Shown: positions 1-12,764, counted from the first letter of the stretch. The stretch: DNA of 64,000 nucleotides from Populus alba (GCF_005239225.2 NC_133296.1:3348001-3412000); one strand, 5' to 3'. Program-made: numbers and translations. The notes: a model not told the origin generated them from the letters alone.

Positions 1-461
1 ATAGTCTGTGGCTAAGCTACCAAACGTTACACCCGTGAATGCAAATTTTATGCTGTCCGAATCCATTGTGCACCATAATTTATATAAGAAAAATCCCCTT
101 TTCACAAACGGGACCATGAGATACACATAAAAATATATGGTGCTTTTTTTGTTCGTAAAGATTACTTCTCTTTTTTAAAAAAAAAAAACTATGGTGACCA
201 TATAAGATATATGTCAAGGTGCATGCTTGCCTTATTTTTATTGGATAAAATTGTTTGGAAATGGGAATGAAAAAAAAAAGTGAAGGTTATCCTCTATTTA
301 GTTAAATTTATAAGAAAAACACAGGTGATACGTTTTTTGTGAAAGAGGAGATTAAGAATAGATATGATCATACTAATCATTTTTTTTTGTGGTCCTAATC
401 ATTCTGAGAGTGTTAAATATTACCAAAACCCTAATAAATATGTGTTTCAAATCAATTTCAG
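1..461 (+). other. Intron or upstream part of the Aux/IAA gene, no coding exon seen
   Basis: This stretch is AT-rich with poly-A and poly-T runs. No LxLxL (domain I) coding segment is visible here. It ends in a clean acceptor (tttcag, 456-461), so it is probably the first intron, with exon 1 lying before the window. Confidence 0.5.
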
Positions 462-1285
462 GGCACAAGTTGTGGGTTGGCCACCCATTAGATCATTCCG
501 TAAGAATGTCATGGCTGTACAGAAGAACAGCAATGACAACGGTGAAAAATCCGGTAGCGGTGGCGCCGGTGTGGCTTTTGTTAAGGTTAGCATGGATGGT
601 GCTCCGTATTTACGAAAAGTGGACTTGAAATTATACAAGAGCTACCAAGAACTCTCTGACGCTCTAGGCAAAATGTTCAGCTCCTTCACCATTGGTAATA
701 AAATGCTACATACATAAATTCCAAATTAGATTATTAAAGTGTAACATATGAATTTAAATAATTATCTTACAAACTCACACCCATTTTGTTTTTTTTTTTT
801 TTTTTTTTCAAAAGGTAACTGTGGCTCACAAGGAATGAAAGATTTCATGAATGAAAGCAAATTGATAGATCTTTTGAATGGTTCCGAGTATGTGCCAACT
901 TATGAAGACAGGGATGGAGATTGGATGCTTGTAGGAGATGTTCCATGGGAGTAAGCTCTTAATTAATTTCTTTCATATAATTTTTAATCTCTCACCACAT
1001 CAAGCAATTATTAATTGATCATTGAAGGTAATTACGCCGACTAATTAATTCTTCATTAATTTGGCAGAATGTTTGTGGATTCATGCAAGCGCTTGAGGAT
1101 TATGAAAGGGTCTGAGGCTATTGGACTTGGTTAGTACTGGGCCATGGCAATATTGTCATGAATAAATTCAAATTAATCTGCAAACCATACCTTAAATTGG
1201 TACGGTGAGACTAACATGAAATTTTCTTGATCTTGATCTAATTGCAGCCCCGAGAGCTGTGGAGAAGTGCAAGAACAGAATTTGA
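462..1285 (+). CDS. Aux/IAA auxin-response repressor, 5' partial (IAA7/14/16/17-like)
   Basis: Four exons join in frame: 462-694, 815-950, 1068-1129 and 1248-1285. They give 155 residues ending in ...EKCKNRI and a TGA stop. Domain II, the auxin degron, reads [13 protein letters not shown] (the usual form has V where this has I). Domain III carries [16 protein letters not shown]. Domain IV carries [19 protein letters not shown] and a [19 protein letters not shown] tail typical of the IAA7/14/16/17 clade. Known role: a nuclear protein that binds ARF transcription factors through domains III/IV and is degraded by SCF-TIR1/AFB when auxin docks on domain II. Domain I (the TOPLESS-recruiting EAR motif) is not in the window, so the 5' exon is missing. 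Introns are at the conserved family positions (SFTIG|NCG, PWE|MF, GL|APRA). Clade assignment comes from recalled family sequences; exact orthology is not determined. Confidence 0.93.
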
Positions 1286-2117
1286 AGTGCTTTTTTCCCA
1301 GTCAATTTGGTCAGCTGATCCAATCGTCCACAGAGAAGAGGAACAGGCTAAAAAGGGATTTGAGCTTTGAAGTTTGGATGTCTATGTACCATGTTTTGTA
1401 TTGTTTTTTTTTTTTTTTTAGTTTTTTCTTTTTCTCATACATAGTAAGTCTCAAGTATATGAGGAAATATGTTTGAAGGGATTTGTTAACTAGCTAGGAG
1501 CATGAAGTAATAATAGAAGAAGATGTTTATAAAACTTCTTTTATTATGTTTGATCATGTGTAATGTTTATTATCAGAATTAAATATGGCTTGCTTAATAA
1601 TGTCCTTAATTATTGTTTCTAGGTTGTCATGAGTGTGTTTTTGTCCCCCTTCTTTTTTGTTTAATGGTGGCAAGGTTTTATTTAACTAATGTATGCATCA
1701 TGAGATTCTCTGCATAATCTGCAATTTTTGAACCATCATAGCAGATTTTTATATTTTGTTTCCCTTTTTTTGTGATTGGTTGAGGAGGCAAAGAATATGA
1801 TCCATGAACAAAGTGATAAGGATGAGGAGCAAGGCCATGTGCTTGCTGCTGTGGGGCATTCATGCCATCCATTGTTTTTTGTTGGCACATTGCTCCCACT
1901 TTGTACCTTTAAAAACCGTTGAAAGTCGATTGATATTTGAAGATGGGAAGGAATCACTTGCAAAAGAATAGTTTGTAAAATAATAATGGGGCATGCATGT
2001 TTCTAACACATATTAATATTTTCTCGAATTTAATATTAAAGAATTATTTTAATCTAAAAAAACCTAAAACATATATATATTTACACTCTTAAAAGTTATA
2101 CATATCTACATTACCTT
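1286..2117. other. 3' flank of Aux/IAA, no gene supported
   Basis: The first ~300 bases are probably the Aux/IAA 3' UTR. An antisense open frame (1678-1899, minus) encodes a Q/H/P-rich 73-residue peptide. It shows no recognisable domain and no second exon, so I do not call it a gene. Confidence 0.4.
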
Positions 2118-2283
2118 ATACTTTTTAAAACTTGTATATGTATATACTACTTTGTGTTATTAATTAATAAGATTTTAATTATAAAAGAAAATGAGAATAG
2201 ATACTTTTTAAAACTTGTATATGTATATACTACTTTGTGTTATTAATTAATAAGATTTTAATTATAAAAGAGAATGAGAATAG
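2118..2283. repeat. Tandem duplication, 83-bp unit, two copies
   Basis: Copy 1 (2118-2200) and copy 2 (2201-2283) are nearly identical. Both begin around tactttttaaaacttg and end in atgagaatag. Near-identity implies a recent duplication. Confidence 0.9.
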
Positions 2284-2531
2284 TGAGATTTAAACTCATG
2301 AGTATTTGATTATAAAGATTCTGATATCATATTAAAAAATCATCTAATTTAATAATTTAAACTATTAAATAAAATTTTAAAAATATAATTATATTATTTT
2401 AATCATTGTAGTAGTTTAGTCAAGCTCACAGTATCATTAGCATTGGTTTATTTATATGTTTTGCCAACGTTCAATGATGCTAAGAATTCTAGAAGACAGG
2501 AAAAAGAAATGTTCTTAAAAAATTTTAAACT

Positions 2532-2532
<1 letters not shown>

Positions 2533-2583
<51 letters not shown>
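2533..2583. repeat. (AT)n microsatellite
   Basis: About 50 bp of uninterrupted TA dinucleotides, likely to be length-polymorphic. Confidence 0.97.
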
Positions 2584-2584
<1 letters not shown>

Positions 2585-3520
2585 CTTGGAGCTAATTAAT
2601 TTTAAGGAGGAAATGGTTGGAGCCATGTGGGTAAGATTTCCAACATAGAACTAGGGATTTGTGAACTTATCTTCTCCTCTTAAAAATTTTTTAAAGCCAT
2701 AACTTAATGAGGGTATTATGCTTTCTTTTTCTTTGAAAGCATACATAAAGCTCTTTCATTTGATCTCTCCAACATTAAAGTGGAGATTTGTAAGATTTGT
2801 CATCTCCTTTTCAAAGATTCTTGACACAAAAAACTTCAGGAATATTTTAAACATCTTCCCTTCTTTAGTAAGTGTCTATTTATTTAAGAATAAATCAATA
2901 TCTTGATTAGACAAAATCATATTAATGCATCAAAAATGATCGCATTTAATTTTATTTAGTATGTTTTAAAAGAGAAAATCATCGTATGAATATTACGATT
3001 TTGCTAATCCCCATGTTAGTCCATGTGCTTCTGTTCTTGCTGGCAAAACATGTTGATTGATGAAACTTACTTGCTCGGGCTTTCTTTGACAGAGAGATTC
3101 CACTTCTTTTAATGCCTATTGAGCTTAAAGCTGGAGCTCAATAAAATCCCTTTCTTTTTCAATATATCAGAAAAAAGAAAAGAAAAAAAAAACTACTTAA
3201 GATTGGCATTTACAAGAGTGGTATATAGAAAATTTTGTTCACAACTTGTAGGTTTCATATGGAAGAGTGGTATACAGAATTAGACAAACATTTCTTTGTG
3301 TTCATTGTTTACAAATTAGCCCTCGACGGCTCAATTTCCTGGTGTGTGTGTGTGTGTATATATATATATCGTAGTGAACGAGTATATAATTATAGCCGAT
3401 AAGGTATAGCTTATTTAATATTAATATTTATTTTTTTTAATTCTGAAAGAAATAGTTCAACAGATAAAGTTTTAAATTTACTTTTTAAAAAGATCATCAA
3501 TTTAAGTTTTATAAATTTCA

Positions 3521-3582
3521 GGGTCGTTAAAGGCTTACATGGTCGTTAATTTCAGGGTTCATGAGATTAGTCGAGATACATA
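3521..3582 (+). repeat. SINE 3' fragment (same family as 22869-23066)
   Basis: Contains cttacatggtcgttaatttc and gagattagtcgag, matching the 3' half of the full-length SINE copies at 22.9 and 17.2 kb. No promoter boxes are present, so it is a truncated copy. Confidence 0.7.
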
Positions 3583-4014
3583 AAAGCTAGCTCAGATACT
3601 TATTATAATAATAATAATAATAAAAAGTTCTTTTCTGAAGATATCTCAAGATCGGATTTTTTCTTTATAAATCATGAAAAGAGAGAGTATATAAATGTAT
3701 TTAACCTGGTTTTTCCGAATAATAGTAGTGATGAATGATCTACTCAACAGTAAGCACTTAAAAAGGGTGCTTAATTAGCTGTCTGATCATGATAGCTAGC
3801 AAGCCCTAGGAGATCACACCAACCAATCCTTTCTTCTGATCATTCATTAGGATTCTTGAAGATCATGATGGGCATCTCCCCACTTAGCCAAAAGGAAGTT
3901 CCTACTGTAGGATCATGCGCAGCCCAAGTACAAAAGGGCTCTCATGATGCGGTCCTTGATTTTATGCCCTATCAAAATGAAAGGATATGAAAGAAGGGTC
4001 AGACAGATCATCAT

Positions 4015-4215
4015 TATAAAAAGATTTATTTTGTGTTTTAAAACTACGTTTAAACTGTATTTTTAAAATTATTTTATTTTATTTTATTTAAAATTAATTT
4101 TTTTTATATTTTTAAATCGTTTGGATTGATATACTGATGTTAAAAATAATTTTTTAAATAAAATAAATATTATTTTAAAATATTTTCAAATAAAACACAC
4201 TTTAAATTATAACCG
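4015..4215 (+). repeat. Dispersed ~200-bp AT-rich repeat, copy A
   Basis: Shares an ordered set of motifs with copies B-I in this window: a TTTTAAAA-rich left end, ttaaattaat...tatttttaaatcgttt, then gatatactgatgttaaaaataa, ending near taaccgtatcaaac. It is non-coding and looks like a non-autonomous DNA element (MITE-like); the class is inferred. Confidence 0.65.
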
Positions 4216-4599
4216 TATCAAACTTACAGATTCTGCTATTATTCAGCGATTTAGAAGATCATAACAACTTCATTATCATGTTGGGTTGGATTAAGAGATA
4301 TACTTCTTTAAAGGAGAATAACACACATTGAGAGTGCTGCGGCCATAATTAAAATAGAGAATGGGCGCGCGCATGCCCAACTTCTCTATCAAAATCAATC
4401 GTGCTGTCCTAATTGTTAGGTATTTTAGTCCAAGCGATAAACCTTGTATGCTTAACGATTTCCATGTCCCCCTCCTATATAAGTTTTGGTTTGAATTTCT
4501 TTCTTTATTTTTTTATAAAGAAAAAATGTAATTTTATTTTTAAAATATATACATGTTAGATCATATCATTACGTATTAGTAATTTTCTTGTATGGATAG

Positions 4600-4805
4600 A
4601 TGTTATATACTAATGCGTTTCTAAAGCGTTTTTAAAAAAATTTGAATTTTTTATTTTGTTTTTAATTAGTATGTTTTTGATGTTTTTAAATCATTTTAAT
4701 GTGTTGATCTCAAAAATAATTTTTATAAAATAAAAAAAATATTATTGACATACTTTTCTGAATGAAAAGCACTTTGAAAAGCAACAACAGCCGCACTCCC
4801 AAATA
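4600..4805 (+). repeat. Dispersed ~200-bp AT-rich repeat, copy B
   Basis: The best-preserved copy. It runs from gcgtttctaaagcgttttta through aatgtgttgatctcaaaaat and ends in agcactttgaaaagcaac followed by ccgcactccc. The complementary ends (aagcgttttt against aagcactttgaaaag) suggest loose terminal inverted repeats. Confidence 0.7.
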
Positions 4806-6000
4806 CACCAAATATTTTATGTTTTTTTTTTTCCACTTTGCAACCAAATCTTTGAATATTACACTTTGCAACATTCGTCAAAGTAGATTTTGACAATAAT
4901 TAAAAGTATAATAATGCCACCATATAAATTAAAACATTAAAGGTAGTCGTTACTACATAATTCATTCTCTCTTCATGCTAATCTTTATATTCTCTCTTTT
5001 AAACACAAATCTAAAAGAAAAACCCAAACACTCTTCTAGATATTGAAGTTGCGGCGGCCACACCTTAAGCATAGTGTGTGAGTCTTATTCATTCTCTTTC
5101 AAAATCTTCCTCTACCTTTTTCATGTTAAATAATGTGTGTTCAATATTGTTGTCATACGCATTGAATCGCACCTTTTCGGGTAGGGATATGGAAGGTTTT
5201 TTTGTTTGGTAAGGGAGTCGTCACCTAATATTTTAGCTACTAGAAACTTTAACTGTTCTTTTTTTAGAGATTATAGGCGGGGATTACTTGTTTAAATAGA
5301 AAGTATTAACACTCTTAGTATGTTTTACATGAGGTAAACTACATTGTATTTTATTGTTTACTATGATCTGATGATGTCTATTTCTACTAACCTACTATGA
5401 TGGGTTTTTACAATGAACAAACCCTAGTTTTCTAGGTTAAGAACTCAATATGGGAAGTTGAAATATCCTTAATTATTGTTGAGACTTTTTCTAGGTAAAT
5501 CTGATATTTTTGCTACCATATCATTCCAAATAATATTTCAATTCCTTGTGGATTTTATCCTTATATTCTATATGAATGAGTTGTATTATTTATAATAATA
5601 TTTTAGATATTAACTTTATACATATTTTTTATCCTTATATTAAAGTGAGTAATAAAAACAATATCCCTAAAAATATTTTGGATATTGATCCCTTTTAAGT
5701 TTTTTTAATCTTCGTATCAAAAGTGAATAATATTTTTTTGCCAAAAATAATTTTTAAATATAGGCTAAAATTCTTTGAAATTTTACAAACTTGTTGTAAA
5801 ATCAAAACAATATTTTAAAAAAAATATGCAAAAATATTTTAAATTTTCTTTGAAAAAAGATGCTCAAATAACTTTAGGATTTATGTGGCCATATGCAAGA
5901 AAGAAAGAAAATATATATTTTTTTTATTTATTTAGACTTTGCTTGGCAAAAACTTATTTTTTTTTATAATAAAACTACCTAAAATAAACATAATAAATAT

Positions 6001-6740
6001 TTGCCAAACACATCCTTAAACCAAAAGACCCTTTAATAAAAACATGGCAAATCAAACAGGGTATTAAAGACCTAGATTTTTTTTATTGGGTTGACTCGAT
6101 TGAGTTGACCCAACTAGGTTGACTTGAATTTTTCGTTCAACAATAAACCAACAAAAAAATTTTGGTTTGATCGGAAAACATCCAAAAATAAAATCAAAGC
6201 TAAAAAATAGATTAAACACCCAAAAAAAACTTGAATAAAATGGATTAAACACCACAAAAAAATAAAAAACAACAAGAACACCAAATATAAACCCAACAAC
6301 ATGGATTTCAAATCAAACTAGATTTGGTTAAAATAAAGGTACATATATATTAAAAATCATTCAAAAATCAATAATTTTAATGTTCATTTAAATATCATGA
6401 TTCTATTAAAATAGATTTTAGTTCAGAACTGAAACCTTGGGATTTACTCTCTTTTGACAAAATGCAAACAGACCCACATCGTTCAAGTGCAGGGGACACA
6501 AATCCTTCTTCAAGAATCAATGTGTTTTCTTCTCCTGCGAGCCCATGAAAGCAGCCCAAATGCCCAATTCACTAAGTCATATTGAGCGAACCCAAGCCCA
6601 ATTTGAGTACTCTGGGCTTTTTTCACAGCGAAATTGATGAGCGTAGGAATTACTTAGGTACTTCAAGAGTAGTATTTACATAAAAAAAAATGGAACTTAT
6701 AATGAAGAACATTATTCTAGGAGTTAACAAGCTAATTCAT

Positions 6741-6773
<33 letters not shown>

Positions 6774-7150
6774 ATCCACTCAATTAATTATTAATTCCAC
6801 TTCATTTTGTAGCCACGATGATCAATTATGCTCACTTTTAATGTTTTTTTTTTCTTCTAATTATTATGCTCAAAATCCATTTTTATCATATAAGAAAATA
6901 AAAATTAAACAACTCATAACATAAAGGTAGAATATTACATTATAATAACATGGTATGGATGTATGAATAACATTCTCCTCCTTTTCTTTTCTTTTTTTAC
7001 TTTGAAGATTTCATACTATCAAGAGTCTTGCACCAAGAAAAAAAATCTACGATAGAATCTAATCCAGTGAAGACTGAAAATAACCATTTTTTTTCTTGCA
7101 AGGAAAGGCACATAGAATGAGTTTAAAGCATATTAATGCAATTTTTTGAG
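6001..7150. other. Intergenic, no gene seen
   Basis: AT-rich, with a TTA trinucleotide microsatellite around 6747-6772. Antisense open frames at 6.06-6.31 kb are F/L-rich low-complexity translations of A-tracts and carry no family signal. Confidence 0.5.
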
Positions 7151-8640
7151 AAGGGAGTTTGGTGTTCCTGAAGCAGCAACAATGGCTGCTAAGCTCCACA
7201 TAATTTGTTTAATAACAAAAGAAAATTAATTGTGTTGGTGCCAAGCAAAAGGACCCAAGGCCACACAAAAAGTGAACGAACCAACTTGCATAAAGTTTCC
7301 TGGAGCGTAGTTGATATGAACCGAAGGAACAAAGTGTTCCTACATTTAAAAATCGAAAGCAACATCCATCAACACTGCAATCTAAGCAACAATGGCTATG
7401 AAAAAAACGTCTCATATTCCACAACGTCCAATAGCAATGGAATAATAAAGAAACATGGATCATGTCAAGGGGCAACAAAAGCAAATGTGTGAATCGTTGT
7501 TAAAAAAGTGAGTGTTTCATTACAGTGATAAGAGATGAAGATAGTTAATTTGTTCTTCATCTGGGCAGCAGCCCAGATGTAGCAGAAGCAAATGTGTCCA
7601 TTAATGTTCGAATTGCAGAGCAATCGAAAAAGAGGAAGGAATTTAAAAGCTCGAAATAAGACTGAAACTGTTTAGGAAGCAAAGTAATCAAGAGATAAAT
7701 CAATATAAAGGACAGATGAAAAGGAGTTAGTCAGGCTTATGCGAATCTTAAATAATACATGAATCGTGGAATAATAAAGCTTGCATCAATGTAAAATACA
7801 CATTAATCTATCAATCCACAACAAAAAGGAAGTATACTAACAAAAAGAAGTGGAATATAGCAGTGGCATCGCAAGGGAGTGAAGCAGTAAATTGTTTGAG
7901 TAGGGGGTGAAGCCATGAAAGTTCTGCAAAAAACAGACAGCCAGCCTAGGTGTTGTGGATACAAAAAAAAAAAAACGCCCATGTGTTATCAAAGGCATTG
8001 ATCCTGCAAGCAAAATATAATAAAGTTTGTTCAAGAAGTAGTTGAAAAAAAAATATTAGAAAGATGAACCGGGTTTGCTGCAAATTTGACAGCAGACCTA
8101 AAGGAGCAATGTTCATAGTAACAGGCTTGGTGGTTCAGATGTTTTGTAGCTAGAAGACGGGACCTAGTCTGATGGTTCAGATTCTTCAAGAGAGAGATGC
8201 TCAGGTTTTTCTACAGAGCTGTTCAACACAAAGAAACATAAGTAATGCATCAATGTCTCACCAAAGCAAAAGGGAAAAAAATATATCAAAAAGATGAATT
8301 TTCTCCTTGTTTGCGATGAGGAGGAAGAAGTGGTAAGCGATGGATGCATTGCTGGGGACTATGCCTACAGTGAAGCAGCAGTGTCAATGTGAGGGGGCGT
8401 GATATTTACAGAGGTTGTGGGATCTAACGAAGGAGCTGCTCTAGAGCTTGATGGAGTTGTTGGATCATCGTACAAGAATATTAGGAAAAGTTTAAATAAA
8501 CGAGGGAGCGTGTATATATTAAGGATTATTGTAGAAGAATCAGCAAAGTTTAAGGAAAAGCAAGAGCAACAGTTCAGACAATCTAAACACAACATGAATG
8601 CCAACACAAACCTAGAAAAAAGTTGTCAAGAAATCACAAC
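7150..8640 (-). other. Possible decayed or non-coding minus-strand transcription unit
   Basis: This is the least AT-rich part of the 2-12 kb interval. On the minus strand several short open segments look exon-like: 8365-8480 (S/T/P-rich, ending DTAASL-stop), 8300-8349 (serine-rich), 8164-8217 (SVEKPEHLSLEESEPSD-stop, preceded by an acceptor-like AG) and about 7580-7640 (LMDTFASATSGLL). They cannot be joined with proper splice signals into one protein. I do not recognise the family; it may be a pseudogene or a non-coding RNA locus. Confidence 0.25.
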
Positions 8641-9479
8641 ATAACGAGAGAGATCATGGATGATAACATGAAATAGATGCATCTTGCTGAAATCTTAAAA
8701 AAAATCTCTACATATATCAGTGTTCTTAAGACCCTATAAGATTTTTTGAACTGCAGTACTGATAATCCTGCAAAATCTCTACATATATCACTGTTAGTTG
8801 TCCTCCTAAGATATGGACACATATATATACACAAAGTATACCAACATCATGATCTTTTCACAATTTTCCACCCTCCTCCATAAGCATAACAATCCACTAA
8901 CATCTTGATCTTATCAGAATCATCCATCTACAGAAGTACTCAGGTCGGTGCCATTAATTTGGAGATAAGTTATGATTTCTTCTTTAAACTTTGTTTACAA
9001 GCCTTCACAAAGAGAATGCAATGAAATATTATATGGATTTAAATTAAAAAAATAAAAATAAAAAACATGTCAGATATATAAGGGATTGATTCAATTCCCA
9101 CAACTATTATATTTGAATAGCCTTGTCCTAGAACAATGTGTTATTATCATGTAGATGTGACTGCAAATCAGCCAAATTTGTATCATAAAAGGGCATGACT
9201 TATATGTTTCATTATATATAATAACTGAAACACAAATCCTATTGATGAAATCAAAACTCTCCCAACAGCAAAACCACAAAATCCTGACTACAACACCATC
9301 CTAATCAAAGCAAAGCATGAGGTCTAAAACTTTTTCCAAAAAACCACTGCAGTAAGTCCATACTAGCTGCCAACTATCCTTAAGTCATCCCTAGCCAGGT
9401 TCCAGCTAATTATTAACTATAAACTAAAAGGCATTATTTTTTTAAATTGTTGATTGCACATTACAATTCATAGTAAAAG
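8641..9479. other. Intergenic, no gene seen
   Basis: Contains two near-identical phrases (aaaatctctacatatatca at about 8701 and 8772), a small local duplication. Nothing coding was recognised. Confidence 0.45.
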
Positions 9480-10310
9480 ACAAATATTTTTAGATATAGG
9501 TTTTTTTTTAATTAATTTTTTATTTAATTTAATTTGTTAATATTAAATTTTTTCTATTTTGTTATTACACTCTCTTGACATGGATTCTAGGTTTCATAAG
9601 TTAACTCAGTTAATTCATATATTTTTTTTAATTAGTTTTTTTTAATTTTTTTTTATTTAATTTAGTTTGTTAATATTAAATTTTTTCTATTTAATTATCA
9701 CATTCTCATGATACAGATTCCACATTTGACGAGTTAACTCCATTGATTCAGATTTTTTTTTCTTTTTCTTTATTATTTTTTTTTTTTCAATTTCATCTTT
9801 TAATATCGTAACTATAATTAAAAAAAGGTTAACCTTTCAATGTGGGTTGTATGGTGCAAATCCATAATAAAACACAAATACCTTTTAGTTATAGTTTTTT
9901 TTTTCTTTTTTTAATTAATCCTTTTTTTTTGTTTAATTTAGTTTGTTAATATTAAAAAAAAATTATATTTAGTTATCACACTCTCATGACACGAATCCCA
10001 GGTTTGACAAGTTAACCTGGTTTGGTGGGTTAACCTAATTGATTCAGATTTTTTTTTTTAATTAGTTTTTTTCTTCCAATTTCATTTTTAAATATTGATT
10101 TAATTGAGAATTAAATTTTGTGATTTATTTTATTTACTTTTCATTAAATTATCGTGATCTCATTAGATGATTTTCTTAAACACCTCATCGCAAAGCATTA
10201 TTCATTGGAATGGTGATTTGCTTCTTTTTTTTTAATTATTTTTTTTTTAATTTCATTCTTTAATATTATTTTGTTTCTTTCTATTTATTTATTATATTTT
10301 CATTACATGA
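9480..10310 (+). repeat. Irregular array of a T-rich dispersed repeat (family R2)
   Basis: At least three or four units repeat the order ttaatttagtttgttaat, ttattaaattttt, atcacactctcatgacac, then gttaac-rich text (gagttaactc, gttaacctgg) and a T-tract. The same family reappears at 24.49-25.70 kb and in reverse orientation at 42.0-42.4 and 54.64-55.31 kb. It is non-coding. Confidence 0.7.
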
Positions 10311-11240
10311 CCTTACAGCCAGACTCATATCCAAGGCTTTTGGGAGGCTCTTGGGTCTGGTGTTGTAACCGGGCTCACTTAAACACGACTCATGTAAGTT
10401 TAATATTATTATTTGTATTATAAATATTATTATTGATATTATAATTAATATTATAAAATATTTAGCCAAATCTAAAACTGTTGAGTTAGGCCTTATAGAT
10501 AAATGTTATTGTATCTTAACTTTTTATAATATTTTTAAAAATAAAAAAAATAGTAAATGTCTAGAAAAAATACCATCCATAGCTAATCTAATGGTATCAA
10601 ACAATATGCAGCCATCCAGACACAGAAGTGAAAACAGGTAAAGAAAAACAGTAGTTTTAGACCTACAAACCTACAATCAAACAATAGACCTTAACAGACC
10701 CATAACCAAACAGGTGGTAGACAAGTCCCATTTCCAGTCAAGGCACGCCTAGTTAAAATATTGATTATTAAAAAAGACAGCGTTCGAAAGAAGTGGTGTT
10801 CATAGTCTCTTGCTTGTATTATATTTCCGGTCAAGGCACGCCTAGTAGTAATGTCTTACGTTCGACATGTTGCTTTTGTCATTTTTGCCACAAGATTAAT
10901 ATCTAGATATTCCTACATCATTTTCGGTTAAATTTGATTTGGTTTTTTGTTTTAAATAATCAAACCAAAAAAAAATTTTCAAAAAAAAATAAAACTGGTT
11001 CCAACCAGCCGGTTTCGATTCGGTTCGGTTTTTTATAACAAAAACCAGTTTGGCTTGGTTTTTTTAGTTTGGCTCGGTTTTCTCGGTTTTGGCTTGGTTT
11101 GACTCGGTTTTCCCGATTTTAACTCTGTTTTTTTTCTATTTAGGTTCGGTTTAGTTTGATTTTTTTTTAAATTTAAATCAGTTTAATCAATTTTTTTTAT
11201 AATTCAATTTTATAATTTTTTTTTTAATTTAATTAATTTT
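10311..11240. other. Intergenic with a CGGTTT/TTGGTT-rich low-complexity stretch
   Basis: From about 10920 to 11160 the text cycles through variants of ttcggtt, cttggtt and ctcggtt, a degenerate simple repeat that is common in plant intergenic DNA. The phrase ggtcaaggcacgcctagta occurs twice (about 10736 and 10828), a short duplication. There is no coding signal. Confidence 0.55.
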
Positions 11241-11930
11241 TCAGTTTTTTTCTCACCCATGTTACAGATAACCTGAAGTCTATGCAAGCACAATTCGTCA
11301 AAAATATGTTGGATAAAGCTAAGGTTATCTATATAAGTTTTGGCACTACCTTCTTTATCGATCCATAAAAGAAGCAGTCAGGACAGCTCAGACGCATGCA
11401 TGTAGCCGCCTCACAATAATCAATATCACTTTGAATTTAGGGCTCCTCTCTTTCTTTTAGATAACATCGAAGACTAGATATTTGAAAGGTGCATTAAAGG
11501 CTGATTTTGATAGCTTGATTGATTTATTTAATTGACTGCTGGCACAGATACATAGAATTTGCATTATGGTGAAGAAAAAACTTGCTTTATAACAATTTAT
11601 TAAATAATAATCACCGGAGAAAATACAAAACTTATTTATTAACAAGTAGCAGCCGGTCTTCAAGTCATATATCATTTTCACTAACAACTGATCAAAAGTC
11701 AAGACCAAGTAGATATCACTAACTTGGATTGTCCACACTAATCACCTGCCGTTTAGTTAATCAATCTCTAATATCAACAACAATCCAAGAACCATCAATG
11801 GTCCAAACCTAATCAACATGTTCTACTATATAATTTGTCATATTCTTCATAAAGGAAGCAGGGCATTTTTGGGATTACAAATCAGCCCACTTGATGTCCA
11901 AGAAAATAAAAAAATAATAATCAACCTCCT
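11241..11930. other. 5' flank of the first PR-4 gene
   Basis: No coding exon was found. An open frame at 11457-11738 (minus) has no family signal. The region probably holds the distal promoter of the gene starting at 12003. Confidence 0.4.
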
Positions 11931-11932
11931 TT

Positions 11933-11942
11933 ACTATAAAAA
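11933..11942 (+). promoter_or_regulatory. TATA box of the first hevein-barwin gene
   Basis: actataaaaa lies 61-70 bases before the ATG at 12003. The intervening leader is A-rich and has no other ATG in a good context close to the start. Confidence 0.65.
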
Positions 11943-12002
11943 CCCATGAAATGTAAGATTATATATATATAACAGAAGAAAAGTACCTAGGTGGGTTAAG
12001 AA

Positions 12003-12764
12003 ATGAGGAGGGTTTATGATACATTCTTGATCGTTCTGTTATGTCTAATAGGAGGTGCTGCCGGTGAGCAATGTGGTAAGCAAGCGGGTGGCCAGACCTG
12101 CCCTAATAACCTGTGTTGTAGTCAATATGGGTGGTGTGGAGATACTGATGATTATTGTTCGCCGTCCAAGAACTGTCAAAGCAATTGCAAGGGCGGCGGC
12201 GGCGGCGAAAGTGCGTCAAATGTGCGTGCCACATATCACCTGTACAATCCACAAGATCACGGATGGGACTTGAATGCAGTCAGTGCTTATTGCTCTACAT
12301 GGGATGCTAGCAAGCCTTATTCTTGGCGAAGTAAATACGGCTGGACTGCTTTCTGTGGCCCGGCTGGTCCTCGCGGCCAGGCTTCTTGTGGCAAGTGCTT
12401 GAGGGTAAGACATACACGAACCTGTTGTCTGCTTTTCTTTCTTGAAATCTCGACAACTAGCTAGCTACCACTGTTAATTGATATCATATATAATTAAGGA
12501 AGGGAAGTGATTAATACTGAAGTATCCTAACTAATTTGATGCATGTAGGTGACAAATACAAGGACAGGAGCTCAAACAACAGCGAGGATTGTGGATCAAT
12601 GTAGCAATGGAGGGCTAGATCTGGACGTGAACGTTTTCCGTACAATAGACACAGACGGGGATGGATACGCAAAAGGGCACCTAATTGTGAACTACCAGTT
12701 CGTTGATTGTGGCGATTCTATGAACAGCCCTAAACCTCTGCTCTCTATCGTCGATGATCAATAG
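12003..12764 (+). CDS. Hevein-barwin protein (PR-4 class I) with C-terminal extension
   Basis: Exons 12003-12404 and 12549-12764 join in phase 0 (CLR|VTN) to give 205 residues. Residues 1-21 look like a signal peptide (hydrophobic [13 protein letters not shown]). A hevein chitin-binding domain at about 22-62 has all eight cysteines and the SQYGWCG binding core. A glycine hinge follows (GGC codons), then a barwin domain at about 70-190. Family knowledge: such proteins bind chitin, and many PR-4 barwin domains degrade RNA; they are induced by wounding and pathogens. Unlike its two neighbours, it continues 15 residues past the final CGD (ending LLSIVDDQ), which resembles the cleavable vacuolar-sorting tails of class I defence proteins. 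Vacuolar location is therefore inferred. It is the most diverged of the three paralogues. Confidence 0.95.

Larger units (their letters stand above)
2584..6000. other. Gene-poor intergenic DNA with repeats
   Basis: No convincing coding exon was found. It contains a (GT)n(AT)n microsatellite (about 3342-3369), a TAA run (3607-3622), a SINE 3' fragment, two copies of the ~200-bp AT-rich repeat, and a possible LTR-like remnant (about 5160-5480). The last is recognised only from phrases such as tattaacactcttagta, similar to motifs common in plant LTR elements. Confidence 0.5.

Noticed and set aside
1678..1963. Antisense open frames behind the Aux/IAA gene
   Set aside because: Two overlapping frames with no domain, no partner exon and no promoter signal; probably chance in 3' flank DNA.
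3780..3965. Patch of balanced composition that could be a microRNA hairpin or coding remnant
   Set aside because: I could not pair arms into a hairpin or match a known plant microRNA, and the minus-strand translation (ALLYLGC, FLLAKWGDAHHDL) is broken by a stop and not recognisable.
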